A program made the translations under genes and the position numbers. Below are positions 1-6,076 of a DNA stretch of 6,886 bases, one piece after another. Every line of letters begins with the position of its first letter. The stretch's first letter is position 1. Origin of the DNA: an uncultured Collinsella sp. (GTDB taxonomy: Bacteria; Actinomycetota; Coriobacteriia; Coriobacteriales; Coriobacteriaceae); assembly GCA_902494815.1 (NCBI GenBank), contig CABUVB010000100.1, forward strand, positions 1 to 6,886, read 5' to 3'. The notes beneath the pieces are model-generated. The model had not been told where the DNA came from, did not search any database, and saw only the letters and a list, made by a program, of their open reading frames with translations.

Positions 1-950
1 CCGCCGGCGGGGACGTAGGCATCGAGCGTGGGCTGCAGGTGCGCCGTATCCACGCCTAACTCATGTGCGGCAAAGAATGCAGCGGCAACGTTGTAGACCA
101 TGTACAGGCCGTTGTAGCGTGTGGCGATGTGTGCGGCAGCCGCGTCGGGCGCAGATCCAAAGACCAGGTCAAAGCCGTAGCCGTCGCAGCCAAGCTCCAC
201 GCCCGTCACACGACGGACCAGCGCGGGACGACTCCAGCCGCACGAAGGGCAATGATAGGCGCCGAGCTGGCCGTACTGTACATAGTCGTACTCCAGCGGC
301 GCGTTGCACTGCGAGCAAAAACGCGAGTCGCTAATGCGATCGGACTCGGTGCCTGTGGCACCGTCGATGCCAAAGGCAATGCTCATATTGGGGACGCGTG
401 CGGCGATCGAGGCGCACAGCGGATCGTCGGCGTTATAGATGAGCGTCGTTGCCGGCGAAAGCTCCAGCGCATGGGCGATGACGTCCTGAGTATGGTCGAT
501 CTCGCCGTAGCGGTCCAGCTGGTCGCGGAACAGGTTGAGCAGCACAAAGTAGGTCGGCTTGAGCTTGGGCAGGACGCGCACCGTGTAGAGCTCGTCGCAC
601 TCAAAGACGCCCACGCGCTCGCCGCCGCCGGTTCGCTTGAGGCCGCTGCGGGCCTCAAGCAACGCGCCCACCACGCCCGGCTCCATGTTGTTTCCGGCAC
701 GGTTGCATACCACGGTGGCGCCGCTAGCGGCAACGGCGTCGGCGATGAGGTTGGAGGTGGTGGTCTTGCCGTTGGTGCCGGTGATTACCACGCTGCGGTC
801 GACAAGACCCGCGAGGTCGCTTAGCAGCTCGGGGTCGATCTTCATGGCGATGCGGCCGGGGAGTACGCCGCCCTGGCGCTTAAGGACGGAGCGCAGCCCC
901 CAGCGGGCGATATCGCTCGAGGTGCAGGCGAGAGATGAGCGGAAGTTCAT
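1..950 (-). CDS. murT: Lipid II isoglutaminyl synthase (glutamine-hydrolysing), MurT subunit; 3' end beyond window
   Basis: I translated this myself; the frame stays open to the left edge and gives 316 residues. MurT works in the cytoplasm with the amidotransferase GatD. It uses ATP to activate the D-glutamate of lipid II so that it is amidated to D-isoglutamine. Seen in the sequence: a Mur-ligase P-loop in VITGTNGKTTTSNL (about residues 55-68), FECDE (116-120), the Mur-ligase-like stretch LNLFRDQLDRYGE (138-150), NADDP (173-177), and two CxxC pairs (C212/C215 and C234/C237) forming the zinc-ribbon insertion typical of MurT rather than MurC-F. Known MurT proteins are about 430-450 residues, so roughly the last quarter, the DUF1727 region that contacts GatD, is missing only because the window ends. 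The ATG at 950 is chosen because TTAGGA (959-964 on this strand) lies 8 bases upstream. It follows the TPR-like gene by 45 bases without a terminator, so co-transcription is likely. Confidence 0.93.
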   Translation of the reverse strand, partial: MNFRSSLACTSSDIARWGLRSVLKRQGGVLPGRIAMKIDPELLSDLAGLVDRSVVITGTNGKTTTSNLIADAVAASGATVVCNRAGNNMEPGVVGALLEARSGLKRTGGGERVGVFECDELYTVRVLPKLKPTYFVLLNLFRDQLDRYGEIDHTQDVIAHALELSPATTLIYNADDPLCASIAARVPNMSIAFGIDGATGTESDRISDSRFCSQCNAPLEYDYVQYGQLGAYHCPSCGWSRPALVRRVTGVELGCDGYGFDLVFGSAPDAAAAHIATRYNGLYMVYNVAAAFFAAHELGVDTAHLQPTLDAYVPAG

Positions 951-995
951 GAAGCCGTTCCTAACGTGAATGACATGGTCGTGGCGATTGTGCCG

Positions 996-2039
996 TTAAA
1001 AGCCGTAACGGCGCGCAAATTCCTGGGCAAGCTGCGATACGTCTTCGCAGGCGTTGGCCCAGGGGGCAAAGTCGGGAGTATCCGAGATGATGCCGTCGGC
1101 CTCCCAAACTGCCTGATGCGAAAGGTCCCAGGGGTCGTGCGGTTCGGGCCGGCAGGGGAGGTACGGCGTCTGATACATGGGGTTCAGCAAAAAGAACGCG
1201 CCGCCCTCGCAGCGGTTGGCAAACTCGCGCAGTGCGCGTGTCGCCGGGCGCATCTTGTTCGTTTTGAACAGCAGAATCGTGCGGGCGAGTAGGTACCAGG
1301 GGGAGTTCTCGAGGGCATCGGCCCCCATCTGCTCCTCGAGCTGGTGGGCCAGGGCAAAAAAGCCGTCCTCGTCTTCCAGACGAGCGAGGGCGAGTAGCAC
1401 GGTGCCTGCAGCTCGGGTGGGATAGCCTTCCGCCTTAAGAACACGGCGAGAATAGTTGGCGGCAGCACGGTAACGAGCGCTCGCCAAGCACAGCTGCGAG
1501 ATGGCCTCGAGTGTGTGGAGCCACCCGATAAGAGCCGGCTCGCTCACGGTGAGATCGGCCGCCGTCACGCCGTCTGCCAGCACCTTGTTGGCCCAGTAGT
1601 GCGGGGCCTCCATGTCGAACCCGGGCACGCTTTGCTGCAGGTAATCGGCCGTGGTCGCCTCGAGTTTCATCAGGTCGCCCAGGCAGGCGTCGACGGGCGT
1701 GTCCGCCAAAATGATGGCGAGCAGCTGGGCATCGACGGCCAGCGCGTCGACGCGGACGATCTTGAGCAGCTCATCGCGCATATCGTCGAACAGGCGGTTG
1801 CGCGTCTGTTCAAACTCCTCGTCGCTGCCCATGTCCTCGATGCGATGGAGCTCGTCGAGCAGGTGGCGGTGGACGCCTGCATAGGACAGCAGCGCCTGGG
1901 CATGCTCGGTCTGCGCATACTTATGAGGGTTGACGCTCACGTCGTTATGGACAAGATCGCGTGCTGCATCGGTGAGTTCGGGGTGCGACGCAACGTAGGC
2001 GCGCTCCAGGTAGGCGGGGATGTAGACGCTCGGATCCAT
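996..2039 (-). CDS. Uncharacterised TPR-like helical-repeat protein (second of a duplicated pair)
   Basis: A 347-residue protein whose family I cannot name. It is rich in alanine and leucine and appears all-helical, with repeated small-residue/aromatic helix pairs. Examples are ALIGWLHTLEAISQLCLASARYRAAANYSRRVL-like stretches near residues 165-200 and NSPWYLLARTILLFKTNKMRPATRAL around 245-272, as expected of a TPR-type scaffold. It has no signal peptide, membrane segment or catalytic motif that I can see, so it is probably a cytoplasmic binding or scaffold protein. The start ATG overlaps the stop of the upstream gene by one base (TAATG), with GGGAGGA at 2048-2054 inside the upstream gene, so translation is probably coupled. 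Residues 165-330 align with residues 150-345 of the upstream protein, which points to an ancient tandem duplication. The C-terminal region is rich in W, P and D and less repeat-like. Position ahead of murT hints at, but does not prove, a cell-envelope role. Confidence 0.85.
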   Translation of the reverse strand: MDPSVYIPAYLERAYVASHPELTDAARDLVHNDVSVNPHKYAQTEHAQALLSYAGVHRHLLDELHRIEDMGSDEEFEQTRNRLFDDMRDELLKIVRVDALAVDAQLLAIILADTPVDACLGDLMKLEATTADYLQQSVPGFDMEAPHYWANKVLADGVTAADLTVSEPALIGWLHTLEAISQLCLASARYRAAANYSRRVLKAEGYPTRAAGTVLLALARLEDEDGFFALAHQLEEQMGADALENSPWYLLARTILLFKTNKMRPATRALREFANRCEGGAFFLLNPMYQTPYLPCRPEPHDPWDLSHQAVWEADGIISDTPDFAPWANACEDVSQLAQEFARRYGF

Positions 2040-3115
2040 TAGAGGTCTCCTCCCTTAAACGGCAGGCCCTGCTCGGCCGCCCGCAGGATGCGCTCGTCAA
2101 TCTGGGAACGCACGATATCGTTGGTGGCGACCCAGGCGGCAAAGCTGGCGTTGTCGGGGGCGCCCAGGCCCTCCTGTAGTACCGGCGTCGCCTCGGACAG
2201 CGCAAGGACAAGCTCATCGGTGGAGCCCGGACCTACGTTGACGCGAGCATAGACGCCATCGGGAAACTCGGTTTGGAAGTAGAGTGCTTCGGCCGCGTGC
2301 GGGCATGAGCGCACCAGGATGCGCAGGTAGTGTTCGGCGCCCTCGTAATCCAGCTCGCGCCAGGCTGCGCTCATCAGCGCGATGAGCGTCCACGGGTCCA
2401 GGTCGCGCTCCGCGTCCTTGGGACGGCGGCGCAGCGGCGTGTTTGCAAGATAGGGCACGGAGTGGGCGGAGCGAAAACGCTTGAGCTCCTCGCCAGGGTA
2501 TTCGAGCTTTGCCATGGCAAGCATCGCGGTATGGCGGACACCGGCGGGGTCGTTGGGCGCAAAGTCCAGGCTGCGATTCGCGGCATTCAGCGACATGCGG
2601 TAGCGGCCGCTAATGAGCGCGCGCGATGCCAAGGCGGCAAGCCAGCGCAGGTAGGGACGGCGGGTCAGGTCGCCTGCGGCCTCACGCTCGTAGGGGTCCT
2701 GCGCCGAGGCGATCTTGAGCGCCAGATCGTGCTCCACCTCGTCGCACTTGGACACCAGATACTGTACGTATTCCTCGTTGGATTCGGCGGTGAGCGCCGT
2801 CAGCATGCGCTGGGCATCCCAGTTGGCCGGATCGAGCGCGGCTGCCTCGCGGAGCATGTTCTCGGCAGCGGCCTCTTCTTGCTCTGCCTGGGCGTCGTCG
2901 GGGATAAAGGGGATGCGGTAGTCGACAGCCTCGACCACCTTGGCAATGAGATGCCCGGCGCGGTCGCGGTCGTGCACGATGAGCGGCGCGGGGTTACGGG
3001 TGAATTGTTCCATCAGACGCTCTACGGCGGCACCGTCGGTGAGCGGAATATTGTCGCGGCGCAAGGCCTCAAGAACGAGGCGATGGCAATCCTCTTGAAT
3101 GGGATCGAATGCCAT
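2039..3115 (-). CDS. Uncharacterised TPR-like helical-repeat protein (first of a duplicated pair)
   Basis: A 358-residue, apparently soluble, acidic, helix-rich protein; I do not recognise a named family. TPR-like helix pairs are visible at about residues 85-125 (ENMLREAAALDPANWDAQRML), 155-200 (a LASRALISGRYRMSLNAANRSL-type pair followed by APNDPAGVRHTAMLAMAKLE) and 240-275 (ALMSAAWRELDYEGAEHYLRIL). The phrase LDPANWDA and the RSLDFAPNDP turn are typical of TPR loop positions. An in-frame TTG ten codons upstream (3143-3145) would lengthen it. I prefer the ATG at 3113-3115 because AAAGGAGG lies just before it, and because the TTG has no ribosome binding site. The gene is first in the leftward transcript and has a promoter candidate about 40 bases upstream. 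It is a diverged paralogue of the next gene, sharing a similar order of blocks. Function unknown; a scaffold or protein-binding role is inference from fold type only. Confidence 0.85.
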   Translation of the reverse strand: MAFDPIQEDCHRLVLEALRRDNIPLTDGAAVERLMEQFTRNPAPLIVHDRDRAGHLIAKVVEAVDYRIPFIPDDAQAEQEEAAAENMLREAAALDPANWDAQRMLTALTAESNEEYVQYLVSKCDEVEHDLALKIASAQDPYEREAAGDLTRRPYLRWLAALASRALISGRYRMSLNAANRSLDFAPNDPAGVRHTAMLAMAKLEYPGEELKRFRSAHSVPYLANTPLRRRPKDAERDLDPWTLIALMSAAWRELDYEGAEHYLRILVRSCPHAAEALYFQTEFPDGVYARVNVGPGSTDELVLALSEATPVLQEGLGAPDNASFAAWVATNDIVRSQIDERILRAAEQGLPFKGGDL

Positions 3116-3119
3116 GGGG

Positions 3120-3127
3120 CCTCCTTT
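3120..3127 (-). promoter_or_regulatory. Ribosome binding site deciding the start of the first TPR-like gene
   Basis: On the minus strand this reads AAAGGAGG, a near-perfect anti-16S match, 4 bases before the ATG at 3115. The spacing is slightly short. It supports the ATG over the upstream in-frame TTG at 3145, which would place this sequence inside the coding region. Confidence 0.75.
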
Positions 3128-3152
3128 GCTGCGGTTAGGGTTCAAATGTTTC

Positions 3153-3169
3153 TATATAAGGTTCTAGTT
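3153..3169 (-). promoter_or_regulatory. Promoter candidate for the leftward TPR-like/murT operon
   Basis: Reading leftward, the sequence is AACTAGAAC, two bases, then TATATA as a -10 box (3153-3158). Transcription would begin near 3146, giving a leader of about 30 bases before the ATG at 3115. No good TTGACA-like -35 box lies at the usual distance. The same AACTAGAAC with the same two-base gap stands before the -10 candidate of the divergent alcohol dehydrogenase gene, which raises confidence in both. Confidence 0.5.
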
Positions 3170-3180
3170 TACCCGCATGT

Positions 3181-3197
3181 GGCACACCGGGGGTGCC
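3181..3197. promoter_or_regulatory. 17-bp near-perfect palindrome, possible operator
   Basis: GGCACaCCgGGgGTGCC reads as an inverted repeat with 7 of 8 base pairs matching around a central G. It lies just upstream of the leftward promoter candidate (about -35 to -52 from the proposed start), a position suited to a dimeric DNA-binding protein. It could instead be one arm of a repeat family, because GGTGCC recurs three more times within the next 140 bases. Confidence 0.35.
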
Positions 3198-3247
3198 GCA
3201 CTTGGACATGCACCTTTGCACCACGAAGACGGATGTCGCACAAATGT

Positions 3248-3334
3248 CGGCACCTTGGACGACTGAGTGGTATCACGGTGCCGCAAACGGTCGATTTTTG
3301 GCGGCGAACGGGGCGCATTTTGGAGGGGCACCGT
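3248..3334. repeat. Cluster of inverted GGTGCC/GGCACC motifs, possible dispersed intergenic repeat
   Basis: CGGCACC (3248-3254) is the inverse of GGTGCCG (3277-3283), and ACGGTGCC (3275-3282) is the exact inverse of GGCACCGT (3327-3334). The 60 bases from 3275 to 3334 therefore have perfect 8-bp inverted ends enclosing a G-rich interior with no coding signal. This architecture resembles small non-autonomous or REP-like intergenic repeats. No second copy is present in this window, so the repeat identity is inference. Confidence 0.35.
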
Positions 3335-3364
3335 CCTGCCCGGGATATGTGGTCAACCTTGATA

Positions 3365-3372
3365 AAACGTTT
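3365..3372. promoter_or_regulatory. AAACGTTT palindrome, candidate regulator site 1
   Basis: A perfect 8-bp CG-centred palindrome, AAACGTTT, in the context GATAAAACGTTTGCC. CG-centred palindromes of this kind are typical cores of LacI-family operators. It lies about 120 bases upstream of the proposed transcription start of the alcohol dehydrogenase gene. The short length makes chance occurrence possible. Confidence 0.3.
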
Positions 3373-3421
3373 GCCCAGCTTGGGAGTATGAATGCCCCAC
3401 AAGGGTCTTCAGGGATAGAAA

Positions 3422-3429
3422 AAACGTTT
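3422..3429. promoter_or_regulatory. AAACGTTT palindrome, candidate regulator site 2
   Basis: A second perfect AAACGTTT, 57 bases after the first, in the context GAAAAAACGTTTCATC. It sits about 60 bases upstream of the proposed start of the alcohol dehydrogenase transcript. A related one-mismatch site, AGACGTTT, lies at 3498-3505, just inside the transcribed leader. Confidence 0.35.
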
Positions 3430-3461
3430 CATCATTGTCGGCTTTAGGTGAATAACTGACC

Positions 3462-3478
3462 AACTAGAACGGTAGAAT
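3462..3478 (+). promoter_or_regulatory. Promoter candidate for the alcohol dehydrogenase gene
   Basis: AACTAGAAC (3462-3470), two bases, then TAGAAT (3473-3478), which matches the TATAAT consensus at five of six positions. Transcription would start near 3485, leaving an untranslated leader of about 130 bases. There is no convincing -35 box 16-18 bases upstream. The nonamer plus -10 arrangement mirrors the one used by the divergent operon. Confidence 0.5.
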
Positions 3479-3548
3479 AATGTTTGTCTGAGCGTTGAGA
3501 CGTTTAGACATCGCGCATTGTTATCGCCGGCAACGCGCAAAACGGTCC

Positions 3549-3575
3549 TAACGGAGCCAATTGGGTGCTCCGTTA
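3549..3575 (+). other. Leader hairpin upstream of the alcohol dehydrogenase gene
   Basis: TAACGGAGC (3549-3557) and GCTCCGTTA (3567-3575) pair perfectly over 9 bp around a 9-base loop. No U-run follows, so this is not a standard intrinsic terminator. It lies about 30 bases before the ribosome binding site, inside the proposed leader, and could stabilise the mRNA or take part in attenuation or protein binding. Confidence 0.55.
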
Positions 3576-3603
3576 TATACGCAAGTCTAAGAGGGGCTTG
3601 TTT

Positions 3604-3609
3604 AGGAGG
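3604..3609 (+). promoter_or_regulatory. Ribosome binding site deciding the alcohol dehydrogenase start
   Basis: A perfect AGGAGG sits 6 bases before the ATG at 3616. It rules out the longer in-frame reading from the GTG at 3565, which begins inside the leader hairpin and has no ribosome binding site. Confidence 0.85.
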
Positions 3610-3615
3610 CACAGT

Positions 3616-4839
3616 ATGGGACGTTTTACCAATCCTCGCGATCTGTACTTTGGTGAGGGCGCTCGCCATGAGGTGAAGAACCTCAAGGGCAAGAAGGCCA
3701 TCATCGTTTCTGGCGGCAGCTCTATGCGCCGCGGCGGGTTCCTGCAGGACGTTGAGGCCGACCTCAAAGAGGCCGGCATGGAGGTCAAGCTGTTCGAGGG
3801 CGTCGAGTCCGATCCGTCCATCGAGACGGTCATGAAGGGCGCCGAGGCCATGCGCGAGTTCGAGCCCGACTGGATTGTCGCCATCGGCGGCGGCTCGCCC
3901 ATCGATGCCGCTAAGGCCATGTGGGTCTTCTACGAGTATCCCGAGGAGTCCTTCGATAACATCATCCAGCCGTTCAGCTTCCCCGAGCTGCGTCAGAAGG
4001 CTCACTTCTGCGCCATCTCCTCCACCTCCGGTACCGCTACCGAGGTCACTGCCTTCTCCGTCATTACCGACTATGCCAAGGGCATCAAGTACCCGCTGGC
4101 CGACTTCAACATCACCCCTGATGTCGCCATCGTCGACCCCGAGCTCACCTACACCATGCCCGCCAAGCTGTGCGCTCACACCGGCATGGACGCTCTGACC
4201 CACTGCATGGAGGCCTACGTTTCCACCTGCGCTTCCATGTTCACCGACGCCAACGCTCTGCACGGCATCCGCGAGATCGTCGAGTGGCTGCCCAAGTCCT
4301 ATGCTGGCGACCATGAGGCCCGTCAGCACATGCACGAGGCTCAGTGCATCGCCGGTATCGCCTTCTCCTCGGGCCTGCTCGGCATCGTTCACTCCATGGC
4401 TCACAAGACCGGTGCTGCCTTCGAGAACGGCCACATCATCCACGGTGCTGCTAACGCCATGTACCTGGGCAAGGTCATCCAGTGGAACTCCAAGGATCCC
4501 CGTGCTGCCGAGCGTTACGCTTACGTGGCCAAGGAGATCCTGCACCTTCCCGGCGAGACCAACGAGGAGCTCATCGCCGCGCTCGTCCAGAAGATTCGCG
4601 ACCTCAACGACCAGCTCAACATTCCGCAGTCCATCAAGGATTACGCGAATGGTGGCGTGAAGGTCGACGCCGAGAACCCGCAGATGGTTTCCGAGGAGGA
4701 GTTCCTCGCCAAGCTGCCCGAGATCGCCGCGAACGCCGAGCAGGACGCCTGCACGCCCGAGAACCCGCGTGAGACCAAGGCTGCCGACTTCGAGAAGATC
4801 CTCAAGGCCTGCTACTACGACACCGACATCGATTTCTAA
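3616..4839 (+). CDS. Iron-containing (group III) alcohol dehydrogenase
   Basis: A complete 407-residue cytosolic dehydrogenase of the Fe-ADH superfamily, reducing aldehydes to alcohols (or the reverse) with a nicotinamide cofactor. The N-terminal Rossmann-like domain carries GGGSPIDAAK (91-100) and SSTSGTATEVT (135-145). The helical metal domain carries D192 and H196 in GMDALTHC, H259 in VHSMAHK and H276 in HIIHG, matching the Asp-His-His-His set of FucO and AdhE. The strand end IVSGGSSMRRGG (30-41) has Gly/Ser where NAD-specific FucO has Asp39. This suggests that NADP(H) may be accepted, as in butanol dehydrogenase and YqhD relatives (inference). Substrate cannot be told from sequence: ethanol, butanol, propanediol and lactaldehyde enzymes share these motifs. 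Codon use is strongly biased (almost only AAG for lysine, mostly GCC/GCT, CTG, ATC), as in highly expressed genes and unlike the neighbours. It is monocistronic by layout: own promoter candidate, and a terminator 20 bases after the stop. Confidence 0.95.
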   Translation: MGRFTNPRDLYFGEGARHEVKNLKGKKAIIVSGGSSMRRGGFLQDVEADLKEAGMEVKLFEGVESDPSIETVMKGAEAMREFEPDWIVAIGGGSPIDAAKAMWVFYEYPEESFDNIIQPFSFPELRQKAHFCAISSTSGTATEVTAFSVITDYAKGIKYPLADFNITPDVAIVDPELTYTMPAKLCAHTGMDALTHCMEAYVSTCASMFTDANALHGIREIVEWLPKSYAGDHEARQHMHEAQCIAGIAFSSGLLGIVHSMAHKTGAAFENGHIIHGAANAMYLGKVIQWNSKDPRAAERYAYVAKEILHLPGETNEELIAALVQKIRDLNDQLNIPQSIKDYANGGVKVDAENPQMVSEEEFLAKLPEIAANAEQDACTPENPRETKAADFEKILKACYYDTDIDF

Positions 4840-4860
4840 TCGACTCTTGTTATCGTAATG

Positions 4861-4900
4861 AGGGGCTCCGCACGTATCCGTACGGAGCCCCTTTCTTTTT
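4861..4900 (+). terminator. Intrinsic terminator after the alcohol dehydrogenase gene
   Basis: AGGGGCTCCG (4861-4870) pairs with CGGAGCCCCT (4883-4892). ACG/CGT closes an upper stem around a TATC loop after one C-A mismatch. TTTCTTTTT follows at 4892-4900. It lies 21 bases after the stop codon and only 23 bases before the next start codon, so it limits transcription into the glycerol dehydrogenase gene. Confidence 0.92.
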
Positions 4901-4923
4901 AATTATTAGAGAATGGGATAAAA

Positions 4924-6024
4924 ATGGCTGCAATCTTCAATAGTCCCAGCAAGTACATCCAGGGCCCGGACGAGCTCGCCAAGCTCGGCTCTTACGTTGA
5001 GCCGCTCGGCGCTAAGGCCCTCGTCATCGTGACGCCTTCGGGCAAGAAGCGCGTCGGCACCAAGATCGAGGGCGGCTTTGCCGAGGCTAAGGCCGAGCTG
5101 CTGTTTGAGGACTTTAACGGCGAATGCTCCAAGGGCGAGGTCGATCGTCTAGTTGCGCTCGCGCGCGACAACGGTTGCGACATCATTGTCGGCGTCGGTG
5201 GCGGCAAGATCCTCGACACCGCAAAGGCTGTCGCCTACTACCTAGAGTCCCCGGTTATCATTTGCCCCACCATTGCTTCGACCGATGCACCGTGCTCGGC
5301 ACTTTCGGTGCTCTACACCGACGACGGCCAGTTTGATAAATATCTCTTCCTTAAGGCAAACCCCAACATTGTCCTGATGGATACGACGGTTATCGCGGCG
5401 AGCCCGGTGCGCCTGACGGTTTCCGGTATGGGCGATGCGCTCGCAACCTATTTCGAGGCCCAGGCGACGCACGATGCCGACGGCGGCACCTGCGCTGGCG
5501 GCAAGGGCGGCATGGCCGGCCTGGCGCTCGCCAAGCTCTGCTACGAGACGCTTATGGCCGATGGCGTCAAGGCCAAGGTCGCGCTGGAGAAGGGTGCGCT
5601 CACGCCCGCCGTCGAGCACATCATCGAGGCCAATACGCTGCTTTCGGGTATTGGCTTTGAGAGCTCGGGCCTTGCTGCTGCTCATGCCATCCACAATGGT
5701 CTGACGATGCTGCCCGAGTGCCACAGCATGTATCACGGCGAGAAGGTCGCCTTCGGCACCATCGTCCAGCTGGTACTCGAGGATGCCCCGACCGAGAAGC
5801 TCGAGGAAGTCTTGGGCTTCTGCATTGAGCTGGGCCTGCCGGTCACGATGAAGGAACTTGGCGTTGCCGAGCTTACGCGCGAGCAGGCCATGATTGTTGC
5901 CGAGGCTGCCTGCGCGCCCGATGACACCATGTGCAACATGCCGTTTGAGGTGACGCCCGAGATGGTCGCCAACGCCATCCTGGGTGCCGACGCACTGGGT
6001 CATTATTACCTTATGGATGAGTAA
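4924..6024 (+). CDS. gldA: Glycerol dehydrogenase (NAD+-dependent, GldA type)
   Basis: A complete 366-residue protein, almost exactly the length of characterised GldA (about 367). It interconverts glycerol and dihydroxyacetone with NAD+/NADH in the cytosol, feeding or draining glycolysis. Seen: the dinucleotide loop VGVGGGKILDTAKAVAYY (89-106), the glycerol-site segment CPTIASTDAPCSALSVLY (114-131, with D121), and the metal ligands D171 in SGMGDALATYFEA, H254 in AHAIHNGL and H271 in MYHGEKVAFGT. These match the Asp-His-His triad known from the Geobacillus enzyme. Closely related sn-glycerol-1-phosphate and other polyol dehydrogenases are alternatives, but the block order and length fit GldA best. 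The start ATG has only a weak GGGA (4915-4918) before it. A strong terminator lies just upstream and another just downstream, so the gene is a separate unit or is fed by read-through. The ORF directly after it is a shortened relative. Confidence 0.94.
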   Translation: MAAIFNSPSKYIQGPDELAKLGSYVEPLGAKALVIVTPSGKKRVGTKIEGGFAEAKAELLFEDFNGECSKGEVDRLVALARDNGCDIIVGVGGGKILDTAKAVAYYLESPVIICPTIASTDAPCSALSVLYTDDGQFDKYLFLKANPNIVLMDTTVIAASPVRLTVSGMGDALATYFEAQATHDADGGTCAGGKGGMAGLALAKLCYETLMADGVKAKVALEKGALTPAVEHIIEANTLLSGIGFESSGLAAAHAIHNGLTMLPECHSMYHGEKVAFGTIVQLVLEDAPTEKLEEVLGFCIELGLPVTMKELGVAELTREQAMIVAEAACAPDDTMCNMPFEVTPEMVANAILGADALGHYYLMDE

Positions 6025-6034
6025 AACAAATCTA

Positions 6035-6072
6035 AGGAGGGGCAAAGCCGGCAGATGGCTTTGCCTCTTTTT
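6035..6072 (+). terminator. Intrinsic terminator after the glycerol dehydrogenase gene
   Basis: GGCAAAGCC (6041-6049) pairs perfectly with GGCTTTGCC (6057-6065) around a 7-base loop, followed by TCTTTTT (6066-6072). The A/G-rich bases before the stem can extend pairing into the T-run. It begins 10 bases after the stop codon and separates gldA from its truncated relative. Confidence 0.9.
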
Positions 6073-6076
6073 GCTA

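Larger units (their letters stand above)
3116..3615. other. Divergent intergenic region, no gene seen
   Basis: These 500 bases separate the leftward TPR-like/murT operon from the rightward alcohol dehydrogenase gene. Short open frames exist here (for example 3193-3447 plus and 3169-3402 minus), but they have no ribosome binding site, no domain and no protein-like composition, so I call none. What it holds: two promoter candidates facing outwards, a 17-bp palindrome at 3181-3197, four GGTGCC/GGCACC motifs between 3192 and 3332, CG-centred AAACGTTT sites, and a leader hairpin at 3549-3575. Confidence 0.75.

Noticed and set aside
63..824. Long plus-strand open frame opposite murT
   Set aside because: It is a shadow of the high-GC murT gene on the other strand. 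It has no domain, no ribosome binding site and low-complexity composition, while the minus frame shows clear MurT motifs.
992..1012. 7-bp hairpin GCCGTTA/TAACGGC at the end of the second TPR-like gene
   Set aside because: It could be taken for a terminator before murT, but the leftward sequence after it has no T-run and the gap to murT is only 45 bases, so I do not call a terminator.
2330..3391. 353-residue plus-strand open frame opposite the first TPR-like gene
   Set aside because: It covers the opposite strand of a gene with a good start and operon context, runs into the divergent promoter region, and its protein has no recognisable domain.
3193..3447. Short open frames in the divergent region (also 3169-3402 on the minus strand)
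   Set aside because: No ribosome binding site and odd composition. They overlap candidate repeats and regulatory motifs, so they are more likely chance frames.
3495..3524. TTGAGA ... TGTTAT as an alternative promoter for the alcohol dehydrogenase gene
   Set aside because: The -35 is good (5 of 6), but the -10 is only 4 of 6 and the spacer is 18. The TAGAAT site with the shared AACTAGAAC element is better supported.
3409..4545. 378-residue minus-strand open frame opposite the alcohol dehydrogenase gene
   Set aside because: Antisense shadow caused by the strong codon bias of the dehydrogenase. It has repetitive Gly/Leu/Val composition and no family motif.
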